Source of the DNA: an uncultured Clostridia bacterium
GTDB taxonomy: Bacteria; Bacillota; Clostridia; Saccharofermentanales; Saccharofermentanaceae
Length of the DNA: 64,000 nucleotides
Assembly (NCBI GenBank): GCA_937876985.1
Contig: CALEFT010000009.1
Coordinates: forward strand, 15,697 to 79,696
Direction: 5' to 3'
Shown here: in pieces, positions 43,285-53,109 of the stretch
Numbering within the stretch: position 1 is the stretch's first letter
How the letters are laid out: each line of letters begins with the position of its first letter
Position numbers and translations under genes: made by a program
Notes under the pieces: generated by a model
The model's input: the letters and a program-made list of their open reading frames with translations, nothing else
Told to the model about the DNA's origin: nothing
Database searches by the model: none

Positions 43285-46200
43285 ATGAAGTACAAGATGG
43301 GAATTGACATTGGGTCAACTACAATCAAGATTGTGTTGCTCGAAGATGAGAAAATCGTTTATAGCGAATATAGGAGACACCATTCTGATATTTCTGGTGT
43401 GTTGAATTCGCTTTTCGATGAGGTTAAGGAGAAATTCCCAGAACTTACTACTAAGGTTACGATTACAGGTTCTGGCGGACTTTCTGTTGCAAATTGGCTA
43501 GGATTAGATTTCATTCAAGAAGTAATGGCAGAAACTGTTGCCATCAACAAGTATCACCCTGAGACGGATGTAATTATCGAGCTTGGCGGTGAGGATGCGA
43601 AGATTACTTATATGCATCCAGTTCTAGAGCAGAGAATGAATGGTACTTGTGCTGGTGGTACTGGTGCATTCATTGATCAGATGGCGCAGTTATTACAGAC
43701 GGATGCTGATGGACTTAATAATTTTGCTAAGGATTATCGTTCGCTATATACGATTGCTAGTAGATGTGGTGTTTTTGCGAAGAGTGACTTACAGCCACTT
43801 ATCAATGAGGGTGCTGCTAAGGAGGATCTTGCTGCATCAATTTATCAATCTGTTGTGAATCAGACTATTGCAGGACTTGCATGTGGTAGACCTATTCGTG
43901 GACATGTTGCATTCCTTGGAGGCCCATTGTTCTTTAATTCTGAGCTTAGAAGAGCTTTCGAGAGGACGCTTGAGGATAATGTTGAGTCCTTCTGGATGCC
44001 AGAGGAAGCTCAGATTTATGTTGCACTTGGTGCAGCGCTTTCGTGTAAGGGAGATGACATTTTACTCGATGAATTAGTTTCTCGTTTCCAGAATAAGGAA
44101 GGCTTTACTCCAGATATTATTCGTATTGACCCTTTGTTTAGTAGTGAAGAAGAACGAAAGGCTTTTGATGAGAGACATAAGAAGACTACTATCGATGTAT
44201 ATCCATTAGAGCAGCAAAGTGGTGATTTATTCCTCGGAATTGATGCTGGTTCTACTACAACTAAGGCTGTTGTAATCAACAAGGATGGACAGCTAGTTTA
44301 TACATATTATGCTAGTAATAAGGGTAACCCAGTCATGAGTGCGGTTACTATTCTTAAGGATATTTATTCTAAGCTTCCTGAGAATGCAAGACTAGCATAT
44401 TCTTGTGTTACTGGATATGGAGAGAATATTATCAAGGCAGCCTTGGGTGTAGATATTGGAGAGATTGAGACAATGGCTCACTTCCAGTCTGCCAAGTTCT
44501 TCTGCCCTGATGTGGATTTTATTATCGACATTGGTGGTCAGGATATGAAGTGTATGAGAATCCGTAATGGCGTAATTGATTCTATTATGCTTAATGAGGC
44601 TTGTTCTTCTGGATGTGGTTCGTTTATTCAGACTTTTGCTCAGACACTTGAGATGGACGCTCATTCTTTCTCTCTTGAGGCACTTAAGGCCACAAATCCA
44701 GTAGACCTTGGTACTAGATGTACAGTATTTATGAATTCTAAGGTAAAGCAGGCTCAGAAGGAAGGTGCTTCAGTTGGAGATATTTCTGCTGGTCTTTCTT
44801 ATTCTGTTGTTCGTAATGCACTTTATAAGGTAATCAAGATTAGAGATACTGAGCAGCTAGGTAAGAATATCGTTGTGCAGGGCGGTACTTTCCTAAATGA
44901 TGCGATTTTGCGTTGCTTCGAGCTTGTCTCTAAGCGAGAAGTAATTCGTCCTAACGTAGCTGGCCTTATGGGTGCGTTTGGTGCTGCACTTATTGCGAAG
45001 AAGCGTGCTACTAAGAAGGATACTAATGAACTTAAGGTTACGACCTTGCTAGACAGTAATTCTCTAGACAAGTTTGAGATGACTACAGAAAATACTAGAT
45101 GCGAGAACTGTGCAAACCACTGTAAACTTACAATTGCTACTTTCTCTAACGGCAAGAAATTTGTATCAGGAAACCGTTGCGAAAAGGGCGAGGGCAAAGT
45201 AGATGGCCAAGTTACAGAGAAACTACCTAACATGTTCAAGTACAAGTATGATAGGCTTTTCTCTTATAAGCCTTTATCTGACAAGGAGGCAACAAGAGGC
45301 GTAATTGGTATTCCTAGAGTGCTCAATCAGTATGAGAATTACCCATTCTGGTTCACAGTTCTTACGAAGCTTGGCTTCTCAGTTAAGATTTCTGCTAGGT
45401 CTACTCATATGCTTTTCGAAAAGGGCATGGAAACAATTCCTTCCGAGTCAGTTTGCTATCCAGCTAAGCTAGTACATGGACACATAGAGAACTTGATTTC
45501 ACGCGGAATCAAGACGATTTTCTATCCGGATGTCCCATATGAGCAAAATGAGAATGTGAATTCCGGAAATCACTTCAATTGTCCGATTGTATGTTCATAT
45601 CCAGAAGTAATTCGTAATAATGTGGACGCGATTAAGGAGCAAAATATTCGTTTCTTGAATCCGTTTATGCCACTTGATGACTTGATGTGCGTAGCAGAAA
45701 AGCTTGTTACTACTTTTGACTATCTAGGAGTTACTCGCGAAGAAGCAATTGAGGCTGTTCGTGCTGGTGAGGCTGAGTATAAAGCGTTCAAGGCTGATAT
45801 CAAGGCAAAGGGCGTTGAGATTTGCAATATGCTAGAGAAAGAGGGCAAGAAGGGTATAGTCCTATCTGGTCGTCCTTATCATATTGACCCAGAGATTCAC
45901 CATGGTATTCCTGAGATGATTAATTCTCTTGGACTTGCTGTTCTTACTGAGGATTCTATTGCATCTCCAGGTCTTCTTGCTAGACCGATTCGTGTAGTTG
46001 ACCAGTGGATGTATCATTCTAGACTATATGAGGCCGCTGCTTTTGTTATATCGAAGCCATATCTTGAGCTTGTTCAGTTAACTTCGTTTGGCTGTGGCTT
46101 GGATGCGGTTACATCAGACCAGGTGCAGGAGATTTTGGAGCAGTCTGGTAAGCTTTATACACTTCTTAAGATTGATGAAGTAAGTAATCTTGGTGCTGCA

Positions 46201-47700
46201 AGAATTCGTATGAGATCTCTTGTAGTTGCCATGGAAGAAAGAGAGCATCTACAAAATAACAAGTCTAGTCTTGATAAGGCAAAGGACCTCTTATCTTCTG
46301 ATTCATATGTTATTAATCGAGTTGAGTTTACTAAGGAGAACAAGAAGGAGCATACTATTATCGCTCCACAGATGGATCCTATTCCGTTTGAGTTCCTTGA
46401 GGCTGGATTTAGAAATTCTGGCTACAAGATGCGTGTTCTTAAGAAGGCGACTAGAGAAGATATCGAGTGTGGTCTTAGATTTGTAAATAACGATGCTTGC
46501 TTCCCATCGATTATCGTTGTTGGTCAGATGATTAACGAGATTTTGAAAGGTGAGCTTGATCCTAATTATGTAACACTAGCTATTACTCAAACTGGTGGTG
46601 GCTGTCGTGCGACAAATTATATTGCATTCTTAAGAAAGGCTCTTAAGGAAGCTGGATATCCACAGATTCCAGTTATTGCTATTTCTGCTCAGAGATTTGA
46701 GAAGAATGAGGGCTTTAAGTATACGCCAAAGATAATTAATGATGTGCTTAGATCACTAACCCTTGGTGATATGGTAACTACACTTCTTCTTAGAACGAGA
46801 CCTTATGAGCTTGTTCCTGGAAGTGCAAATGCACTTTACTCCTATGTTAACCAGATTGGTCGTAGACTAATTAATAAGCACGGAAACTTTGATAATGAGA
46901 CCAAGCGTTATGATGAGGTAATGCCAAATTCTTATTATTCTAAGTCTCCAGAAGAGAAGAAGAAGATTCGTGATGTATTGGCCGACATCGGTGTTGATAT
47001 GGAGAATATTCCAACAGTAAAGAGTACAAAGAAGTTTATTAAGCTTGCTGTTGAGCTTTTCGATAAGTTGCCATTAAGGGATGAGCCTAGAAAGCCTAGA
47101 GTTGGTATCGTTGGAGAGATTTTGGTTAAATTCCATCCGGATGCTAACAATGATGCAATCGATGTTATCGAGGCAGAGGGTTGTGAGGCTGTGCTTCCAG
47201 GAATGGTAGACTTCTTCTTGTACTGCGCATATAACCCAATTTGGGCTTCTGATAATCTTGGTAGATCAAAGAAGACGAAGTTTATCAATAAGCGTGTAAT
47301 TGATGTGATTGAAGCATATCGTAAACCAATTAATGAGGCTTTTGCTAAGACAAATGGTAAGTTTATGAAGACTGAGAGAATACAGGAGCTTGCTAAGCTT
47401 TCTGGTTCTGTATTAAGCTGCGGTAATGCATGTGGCGAGGGCTGGTTCTTGACAGCCGAGATGATTGAGCTTATTGAAGAGGGCGTGCCAAATATTATTT
47501 GTGCGCAGCCATTTGCTTGCTTGCCTAACCATGTTACTGGTAAGGGAATGATTAAGGAATTAAGAAGACAATATCCACAGTCAAATATTATTCCAATTGA
47601 CTATGACCCAGGTGCATCTGAAGCAAATCAGCTTAATAGAATTAAGCTTATGATTACTACTGCAAAGCAGAATCATTTGTGGGAACAGGAGCATTCATAA
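43285..47700 (+). CDS. Giant acyl-CoA dehydratase activase-related protein (BadF/BcrA type plus DUF2229)
   Basis: 1471 residues. Two ASKHA ATPase domains are present: residues 1-270 (MGIDIGSTTIKIVLLED, GGEDAKITYM, NGTCAGGTGAFIDQMA, ASRCGVFAKSD) and 313-575 (FLGIDAGSTTTKAVVIN, DIGGQDMKCMRI, EACSSGCGSFIQTF, GTRCTVFMNSK). The Cys pattern is that of [4Fe-4S] activators which drive electrons into 2-hydroxyacyl-CoA dehydratases. A CENCANHCKL Cys motif lies near 610. A DUF2229/dehydratase-like part follows to 1471, including SGRPYHIDPEIHHGIPEM and CGNACGEGWFLTAEM. This large fused form is common in Clostridia; its real reaction is unknown. No dehydratase subunits are adjacent. Confidence 0.9.
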   Translation: MKYKMGIDIGSTTIKIVLLEDEKIVYSEYRRHHSDISGVLNSLFDEVKEKFPELTTKVTITGSGGLSVANWLGLDFIQEVMAETVAINKYHPETDVIIELGGEDAKITYMHPVLEQRMNGTCAGGTGAFIDQMAQLLQTDADGLNNFAKDYRSLYTIASRCGVFAKSDLQPLINEGAAKEDLAASIYQSVVNQTIAGLACGRPIRGHVAFLGGPLFFNSELRRAFERTLEDNVESFWMPEEAQIYVALGAALSCKGDDILLDELVSRFQNKEGFTPDIIRIDPLFSSEEERKAFDERHKKTTIDVYPLEQQSGDLFLGIDAGSTTTKAVVINKDGQLVYTYYASNKGNPVMSAVTILKDIYSKLPENARLAYSCVTGYGENIIKAALGVDIGEIETMAHFQSAKFFCPDVDFIIDIGGQDMKCMRIRNGVIDSIMLNEACSSGCGSFIQTFAQTLEMDAHSFSLEALKATNPVDLGTRCTVFMNSKVKQAQKEGASVGDISAGLSYSVVRNALYKVIKIRDTEQLGKNIVVQGGTFLNDAILRCFELVSKREVIRPNVAGLMGAFGAALIAKKRATKKDTNELKVTTLLDSNSLDKFEMTTENTRCENCANHCKLTIATFSNGKKFVSGNRCEKGEGKVDGQVTEKLPNMFKYKYDRLFSYKPLSDKEATRGVIGIPRVLNQYENYPFWFTVLTKLGFSVKISARSTHMLFEKGMETIPSESVCYPAKLVHGHIENLISRGIKTIFYPDVPYEQNENVNSGNHFNCPIVCSYPEVIRNNVDAIKEQNIRFLNPFMPLDDLMCVAEKLVTTFDYLGVTREEAIEAVRAGEAEYKAFKADIKAKGVEICNMLEKEGKKGIVLSGRPYHIDPEIHHGIPEMINSLGLAVLTEDSIASPGLLARPIRVVDQWMYHSRLYEAAAFVISKPYLELVQLTSFGCGLDAVTSDQVQEILEQSGKLYTLLKIDEVSNLGAARIRMRSLVVAMEEREHLQNNKSSLDKAKDLLSSDSYVINRVEFTKENKKEHTIIAPQMDPIPFEFLEAGFRNSGYKMRVLKKATREDIECGLRFVNNDACFPSIIVVGQMINEILKGELDPNYVTLAITQTGGGCRATNYIAFLRKALKEAGYPQIPVIAISAQRFEKNEGFKYTPKIINDVLRSLTLGDMVTTLLLRTRPYELVPGSANALYSYVNQIGRRLINKHGNFDNETKRYDEVMPNSYYSKSPEEKKKIRDVLADIGVDMENIPTVKSTKKFIKLAVELFDKLPLRDEPRKPRVGIVGEILVKFHPDANNDAIDVIEAEGCEAVLPGMVDFFLYCAYNPIWASDNLGRSKKTKFINKRVIDVIEAYRKPINEAFAKTNGKFMKTERIQELAKLSGSVLSCGNACGEGWFLTAEMIELIEEGVPNIICAQPFACLPNHVTGKGMIKELRRQYPQSNIIPIDYDPGASEANQLNRIKLMITTAKQNHLWEQEHS

Positions 47701-47727
47701 GGCTTTTTCTAGTGAAAGGGAAAATCT

Positions 47728-50508
47728 ATGCGAGAGAAATTACTGCTAATTGATGGTTATTCTATAATGTATCGTGCACATTTTGCTTATGCAGGAAGAG
47801 CGATGCTTACAGCACCTGATGGTACGCCAACGGGTGCAATTAGTGGTTTTTTCAATATGGTATGTAGCGTAATTGACGAGATTAAGCCAGAGAGAGTTTG
47901 TGTTCTGTTTGATGTTAGTGGCAAGACCTTCAGACATGAACTATATTCTGAATATAAGGGAACTCGTAAGCCGATGCCGGAAGAACTTCGTGTTCAGATG
48001 CCTATTCTTAAGACTTTGCTTGACAAGATGGGTATTGCTAGATATGAGAAGCCTAGATTTGAAGCAGATGACCTTATTGGTACATTGTCTCTTGAAGCAA
48101 GCAATAGCGGAATGGATGTATATATCTATTCTGGTGATCATGATGACTATCAGCTAATTGATGAGCATGTAATTCAGATAATGCCTGGAAGTGGTAAGAA
48201 TCCAAGAAAGTTTATTACTCTGGAAGTTTTTGCCGAGGACAACAAGGGTATTACTCCAAAGGAATTCATTACTGTAAAGGCCTTAATGGGTGATAATTCA
48301 GATAATATTAAGGGCGTAGAGTCCGTAGGCCCTAAGACTGCACTTGATTTAGTAGCAAAATATCATACTATTGATGGTATTTTTGAACATCTAGATGAGA
48401 TTAAGGGTAAGCTTAAGGAGAGACTTACAGGACAGAAGGAATTCCTTAAGAATAATATTGTACTTTGTACGATTGATAGACATGTTGAATTTGATCAAAA
48501 CCTTGACGACACTGTTTATTCTATAAGCACAAAGGCATCTGATGATCTATATGATGAACTATCACGTCTTGGTCTTAAGGCCGTAATCAAGAAGCTGAAT
48601 ATCTCTTCCAATGATACAAGTGATAAGACAAATAATAATGCCACTAATTCAGTTGATCCTATTGATATGAAGAGAAACGAATATTCTTCTGTTATTAGAG
48701 AAATAGTAAATAATAATTGGAATAGAATTGATGTAACAGATAATAATTCTCTTGCTATCCTTCTTGATATTGTTCGTAAGAATTATGAGACATACAAGGA
48801 AGAGTCTTGTATTGTTGCTTCGATTTCTTTCTATGAGGATTTGGCTATAGTAGTAACTGATAATAATGCAAATTACTACACATTAGACGCTAAGATGCTT
48901 GATTTGTTAGTAGAAGGCATCAATTCGATATCGAAGAGTTTGTTACTAGCAGCATATGATTTCAAGACTAATTCAAAAAAACTACCAAGAACTCCGGTTA
49001 ATCTTAATAGTGTATTTGACACGATGATTGGCGCATATGTTATGAATATCGTTTCTGGAAACAATATTCAGCTTAATAGCGTATATGAGCGAACAATGTT
49101 TGACGAATGGCCAGTAACTAGCAAGGAGGATTCTAATAAGAACGTTCAAATGTCTATCTTCGACGCTATTCCTACTTCTGAGGAGATAGAAAGACAAGCC
49201 AAGGAGAAAATCGAAGCTAGAGCTAAGGAAGCGTTTGTGAACCTATACGTAAGCAAAATTCAAGAGATGCTTGTAAAAAGAAGCAGCATAGAAACGCTAA
49301 TCTACAAGATAGAAATGCCGCTAGTTATTACTCTCGACATCATAGAAAGAAACGGCATGCATATCTCAAGAGAAGTAATCGAGAGCCTGCACAGCGAGTT
49401 TTCTGCGCGTATCAAGGAGCTAGAGAAGGAAATCTATGAACTAACTGGTGAAGAATTCTTGATTAGCTCGCCAAAGCAGCTTAGTATAGTCCTTTTCGAA
49501 AAGCTTGGGCTTAAGCACGGCAAGAAGAATAAGACTGGTGTCTATTCAACATCAGCGGAGGTTCTTCTTGGACTTCGTGGTGAACACCCTGTTATTGACA
49601 AGATATTGGAATATAGGCAGATAGCAAAGCTTGATTCTACGTATACGATGAATCTGCTAGCAAAGGCTGATGAGAATTCTAGAATTCATACTACATTCAC
49701 GCAGGCGATGACAAATACAGGACGATTATCCTCGACAGAGCCTAATCTACAGAATATTCCTGTAAGAACGAAGGAAGGCTCTAAGATTAGATCTGCATTT
49801 ACTGCGCCAGAGGGTAGAGTATTAATTGACTTAGACTATTCGCAGATTGAGTTAAGACTTCTTGCACATATGTCTAGAGACGAAGCTATGATTTCTGCTT
49901 TTGAAGAGGGCGAGGATATTCATAAGAGAACTGCGTCTAGGATTTACATGGTTGATGAGTCGGAGGTAACTAGCGAGATGCGTGCAGTTGCGAAGACTGT
50001 AAATTTCTCAGTTATATATGGCGTTACAGAATATGGCTTGTCACAAGACCTAGGAATAAGCTATGGAGAAGCAAAGGACCTAATTCGCTCATATGGAATT
50101 CAGTTCCCACGAATTACTTCGTTCTTAAATGGACTTAAGCAAGAAGGTGAGGTTAGTGGTGTTGCAAAGACGCTTTTCGGAAGAGAAAGAAAGCTAATAG
50201 AGCTTAATTCTGCGAGCCACAATATGCGCGAATTTGGACTTAGAGTTGCAATGAATACGCCAATTCAGGGAACTGCTGCAGACATAATTAAGATTGCGAT
50301 GAACAAGGTTAGAATTGCGCTTGCTAATAGTCTTCCTGATGCAAAGTTTGTTATGCAGGTACATGATGAGCTTATTATAGAGTGTAAGGAAGAGGATGCA
50401 GTTGTTTGCGAACAGATTTGTAAAGAACAGATGGAGTCAGCTGTTAAGCTATACGTGCCGCTTGTAGCAGACGGCAAATTTGGCAAGGATTGGCTTGAAG
50501 CAAAATAA
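47728..50508 (+). CDS. polA: DNA polymerase I
   Basis: 926 residues. The 5'-3' exonuclease (about 1-290) has LLIDGYSIMYRAHFA, YKGTRKPMPEELR, FEADDLIGTLS and KALMGDNSDNIKGVESVGPKTA. The middle 3'-5' exonuclease-like domain (about 320-520) lacks the DEDD metal ligands, as in Bacillus-type Pol I, so no proofreading is expected. The polymerase domain (about 560-926) has TGRLSSTEPNLQNIPVR, motif A DLDYSQIELRLLAHM, motif B RAVAKTVNFSVIYG and motif C VMQVHDELIIE. It fills gaps and removes Okazaki primers. coaE follows 20 bases downstream, a common polA-coaE pairing (mutM is missing between them). Confidence 0.96.
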   Translation: MREKLLLIDGYSIMYRAHFAYAGRAMLTAPDGTPTGAISGFFNMVCSVIDEIKPERVCVLFDVSGKTFRHELYSEYKGTRKPMPEELRVQMPILKTLLDKMGIARYEKPRFEADDLIGTLSLEASNSGMDVYIYSGDHDDYQLIDEHVIQIMPGSGKNPRKFITLEVFAEDNKGITPKEFITVKALMGDNSDNIKGVESVGPKTALDLVAKYHTIDGIFEHLDEIKGKLKERLTGQKEFLKNNIVLCTIDRHVEFDQNLDDTVYSISTKASDDLYDELSRLGLKAVIKKLNISSNDTSDKTNNNATNSVDPIDMKRNEYSSVIREIVNNNWNRIDVTDNNSLAILLDIVRKNYETYKEESCIVASISFYEDLAIVVTDNNANYYTLDAKMLDLLVEGINSISKSLLLAAYDFKTNSKKLPRTPVNLNSVFDTMIGAYVMNIVSGNNIQLNSVYERTMFDEWPVTSKEDSNKNVQMSIFDAIPTSEEIERQAKEKIEARAKEAFVNLYVSKIQEMLVKRSSIETLIYKIEMPLVITLDIIERNGMHISREVIESLHSEFSARIKELEKEIYELTGEEFLISSPKQLSIVLFEKLGLKHGKKNKTGVYSTSAEVLLGLRGEHPVIDKILEYRQIAKLDSTYTMNLLAKADENSRIHTTFTQAMTNTGRLSSTEPNLQNIPVRTKEGSKIRSAFTAPEGRVLIDLDYSQIELRLLAHMSRDEAMISAFEEGEDIHKRTASRIYMVDESEVTSEMRAVAKTVNFSVIYGVTEYGLSQDLGISYGEAKDLIRSYGIQFPRITSFLNGLKQEGEVSGVAKTLFGRERKLIELNSASHNMREFGLRVAMNTPIQGTAADIIKIAMNKVRIALANSLPDAKFVMQVHDELIIECKEEDAVVCEQICKEQMESAVKLYVPLVADGKFGKDWLEAK

Positions 50509-50528
50509 TTGATTTCTAGGAGAGAGAA

Positions 50529-51137
50529 ATGTTTGTATTAGGAATTACTGGTGGAATTGGTACTGGAAAGAGTACAGTTAGCAAAATCCTTGAAGAAAAA
50601 GGCTTGCTTGTTCTCGACGCAGATAAAATCTCACATGAGGTTACTGATGTCGGAGGTGTCGCTCTAGAGGAGATCAAAGCTGAGTTTGGCGCTCGAGCAA
50701 TTGCAGCGAACGGAGCGATGGACAGGAAGTATATCTCTAGTAAGGTTTTTGATGACAAGATGAAGCTTGATAAGCTCTCTTCTATTGTGCATAAGTATGT
50801 AATAGAGACAATTATCGCAAGACTCGAAAAGGAACGCATTCGCTCAACAAAATGTGTAGTTCTTGATGTACCTATCCCTGTAAAGCACGGTTTTATAGAT
50901 CAGTGTAATCAGATTTGGGTTGTTACTTGCGATGACAAGGTTCGCTTAGAGCGTATCGTGAATCGTGGCAGTAATCGTGACGATGCACAAAGACGAATTC
51001 AAATGCAGATGACTAATGAAGAATATGCGACACTTGGCGATTTTGAGATTGATAATTCTGGTTCGCTTGAAGAATTAGAATCAAAGGTCGAGGCACTAAT
51101 CAAGTCTGAGTTACATGAGAGAGGAATTAGAATATGA
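50529..51137 (+). CDS. coaE: Dephospho-CoA kinase
   Basis: 202 residues. The P-loop is GITGGIGTGKSTVSKIL at residue 6, followed by LLVLDADKISHEVT with the substrate Asp, and VVLDVPIPVKHGF, then the Arg-rich lid RIVNRGSNRDDAQRRIQMQ. It catalyses the last step of coenzyme A synthesis. The stop overlaps the start of the next gene by four bases (ATGA), indicating coupling. Confidence 0.95.
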   Translation: MFVLGITGGIGTGKSTVSKILEEKGLLVLDADKISHEVTDVGGVALEEIKAEFGARAIAANGAMDRKYISSKVFDDKMKLDKLSSIVHKYVIETIIARLEKERIRSTKCVVLDVPIPVKHGFIDQCNQIWVVTCDDKVRLERIVNRGSNRDDAQRRIQMQMTNEEYATLGDFEIDNSGSLEELESKVEALIKSELHERGIRI

Positions 51138-51481
51138 TTGCAAGAATTGTTTCGCTACTATTTTTGATTGGTTCAATAGCAGCGTTGATATTGGTTATTT
51201 TCAGTGATAAGAAATGGATTAAAGTAATAAGAGCATACGTTATTGCTACTACTATTGTATATATTACTGGAAACCTTCTAATTGCAGGCATAATGTGGGT
51301 ATTTGCAAATATGCCAGTTGTATTCACCATTATTGCCGAGATTAGCATATTGTTCGTTTATGACTTTACACTGTATATTCTCTTTAAGCTCGGAACAAGC
51401 TTCGATGAACTGAAAAAGGCTAATTCGCTTAAGGATAGCAATTCAAAATCAGATATGGCTAGCCCTGATATTGAGTCGTAA
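51134..51481 (+). CDS. Small three-TM membrane protein of unknown function
   Basis: 115 residues with hydrophobic segments at about 5-22, 32-58 and 62-88, then a polar tail (LGTSFDELKKANSLKDSNSK). No motif recognised. It overlaps the coaE stop by four bases, so it is translationally coupled, but the functional link to CoA synthesis is unknown. Confidence 0.65.
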   Translation: MIARIVSLLFLIGSIAALILVIFSDKKWIKVIRAYVIATTIVYITGNLLIAGIMWVFANMPVVFTIIAEISILFVYDFTLYILFKLGTSFDELKKANSLKDSNSKSDMASPDIES

Positions 51482-51593
51482 ACCTGGTGCGTTTTTTGCT
51501 ATAGTGTTCATTTAGTTTTTCTAGCGGAAGATATAAGGACAGAAGTGCTATTTGTGCATTAATGTAAAGAAGAGAAGATTGGAAATTGAGGAA

Positions 51594-52379
51594 ATGAAGA
51601 TAGAGATACCTAACGCTACAAATCTCGACTTGGGTAATGTAGACACAAATGTTTCTCAAAAGGGTGGAAACAAATTTTGGAGAATAATGAAGAAGATTTG
51701 CATATTTATTCTCATCGCGATATTCATCCTTGCAATTAGTGTAGGTTTCTTAAATCTATATGTTATTCATAAGGTGAATGACTTGGTTTATGATTCAGAT
51801 GAGGTATCGAATCTTAATATAAGTGGAATTAGTGAAGAATTAGTTAGCTTTGATGCACAGTGTATTATTGTTCTTGGTTGTGGAGTACTGCCGGATGGCG
51901 GGTTGAGTCGTATGTTGAAGGATAGAATGGATACAGCAATCGCTCTTTATGAAGAGGGAGTTGCTCCAAAGCTTCTACTTAGTGGTGATCATGGAACCAT
52001 CGGATACGACGAAGTAAATGCTATGAGACAGTATGCTATTAACCATGGGATACCAGAAGAAGACATTTTCATGGATCATGCAGGTTTCTCTACATATGAG
52101 ACTATGTATAGAGCAGAAGATGTATTCGATGTAGAGAAAGCAATTGTTGTAACGCAGCAGTATCATCTCTATCGCGCAGTGTACAATGCCAAAGCATTGG
52201 GTATTGATGCTCGAGGAGTATCTGCAATAAGTGAACCTTTTGCATATCAACCTTATTATTCTTTCCGTGAAGCTTTCGCCCGAGTTAAGGATTGGGCTTA
52301 TTGCATCATTAAGCCTAAGCCGACATATCTGGGTGAGAATATCGACATAGAAGGCGATGGCCGACTTACTTGGGATTAA
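51594..52379 (+). CDS. YdcF/SanA/ElyC-type DUF218 membrane-anchored protein
   Basis: 261 residues from the ATG at 51594 (TTGAGGAA upstream; spacing short, and other in-frame starts exist at 51552 and 51687). One TM segment (about 35-58) precedes an extracytoplasmic DUF218 domain: CIIVLGCGVLPDGGLSRMLKDRM, LLLSGDHGTIGYDEVNAM and AIVVTQQYHLYRAVYNAKALG. Members such as SanA and ElyC influence envelope permeability and undecaprenyl carrier use; biochemical activity is undefined. Next to another envelope protein gene (DUF308). Confidence 0.85.
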   Translation: MKIEIPNATNLDLGNVDTNVSQKGGNKFWRIMKKICIFILIAIFILAISVGFLNLYVIHKVNDLVYDSDEVSNLNISGISEELVSFDAQCIIVLGCGVLPDGGLSRMLKDRMDTAIALYEEGVAPKLLLSGDHGTIGYDEVNAMRQYAINHGIPEEDIFMDHAGFSTYETMYRAEDVFDVEKAIVVTQQYHLYRAVYNAKALGIDARGVSAISEPFAYQPYYSFREAFARVKDWAYCIIKPKPTYLGENIDIEGDGRLTWD

Positions 52380-52433
52380 TTCTAGGTAAAGCTTCTCGAT
52401 ACCTCACACCACAACAAAAGAGAGGTAGAGAAT

Positions 52434-52985
52434 ATGAGAAAAGATTTTGGAAATATTATTTTGACAATCCTCTATATCGGTTTTGGATTATTTTGTATTT
52501 TTACTCCATCAACGATTGCAGCATCTCTTTCTGTAGTGCTCGGAATCTTGTTGATTGCAGTAGGTGCAATAAGACTGATTTCTGGTTTGTCTGACACTTC
52601 AGCAGATTCGCGTATGGGAGCAGTAATGTCAAGAACTGATAGCATTGTAGGAATCGTGATGATTATTGCTGGATTATTAGTAATTACATTCCCGAATTTT
52701 ATCCCAACAGCAGCAAGCTTCTTGCTAGGTATATATCTTGCAATTGATGGTGTAGCAAAACTAGTAACATTGCTTCCAATTCGTTCGTTTAGAATGATGT
52801 CATGGTGGGTAGCAGTAGCTGTTTCTGCATTATTGGTAATAGCTGGTATCGTACTAATGATTAATCCGTTTGTATCAGTGCTCACAGTTGTTAGAGTGTT
52901 TGGTGTGATTCTTCTTGTTAGTGCAGTACAAAGTATTTTCACTATTGCTGCAAGATCTAAGGCAACTAGTGTTGGTAATTATTAA
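52434..52985 (+). CDS. HdeD/DUF308 family membrane protein
   Basis: 183 residues with six hydrophobic segments arranged as three helical hairpins, the DUF308 repeat pattern (ILYIGFGLFCIFTPSTIAAS, IVGIVMIIAGLLVITFPNFI, ISALLVIAGIVLMINPF-like). E. coli HdeD contributes to acid resistance; the role in Bacillota is unknown. GAGAGGTAGAGAAT precedes the ATG. It ends at a terminator. Confidence 0.85.
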   Translation: MRKDFGNIILTILYIGFGLFCIFTPSTIAASLSVVLGILLIAVGAIRLISGLSDTSADSRMGAVMSRTDSIVGIVMIIAGLLVITFPNFIPTAASFLLGIYLAIDGVAKLVTLLPIRSFRMMSWWVAVAVSALLVIAGIVLMINPFVSVLTVVRVFGVILLVSAVQSIFTIAARSKATSVGNY

Positions 52986-53010
52986 AATATTTAATAATGT
53001 TTGATATAAT

Positions 53011-53042
53011 AGAGGTTACGCTTTGCGTGACCTCTATTTTTT
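53011..53042 (+). terminator. Intrinsic terminator before the glycan cluster
   Basis: AGAGGTTACG, loop CTTTG, CGTGACCTCT, then ATTTTTT. Confidence 0.9.
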
Positions 53043-53109
53043 AATTGTTTAGTTGTTTTACAATTAAAATAGTGTTATTATTCTTAAGCAAAATACTGGA
53101 GAGAAGTGT

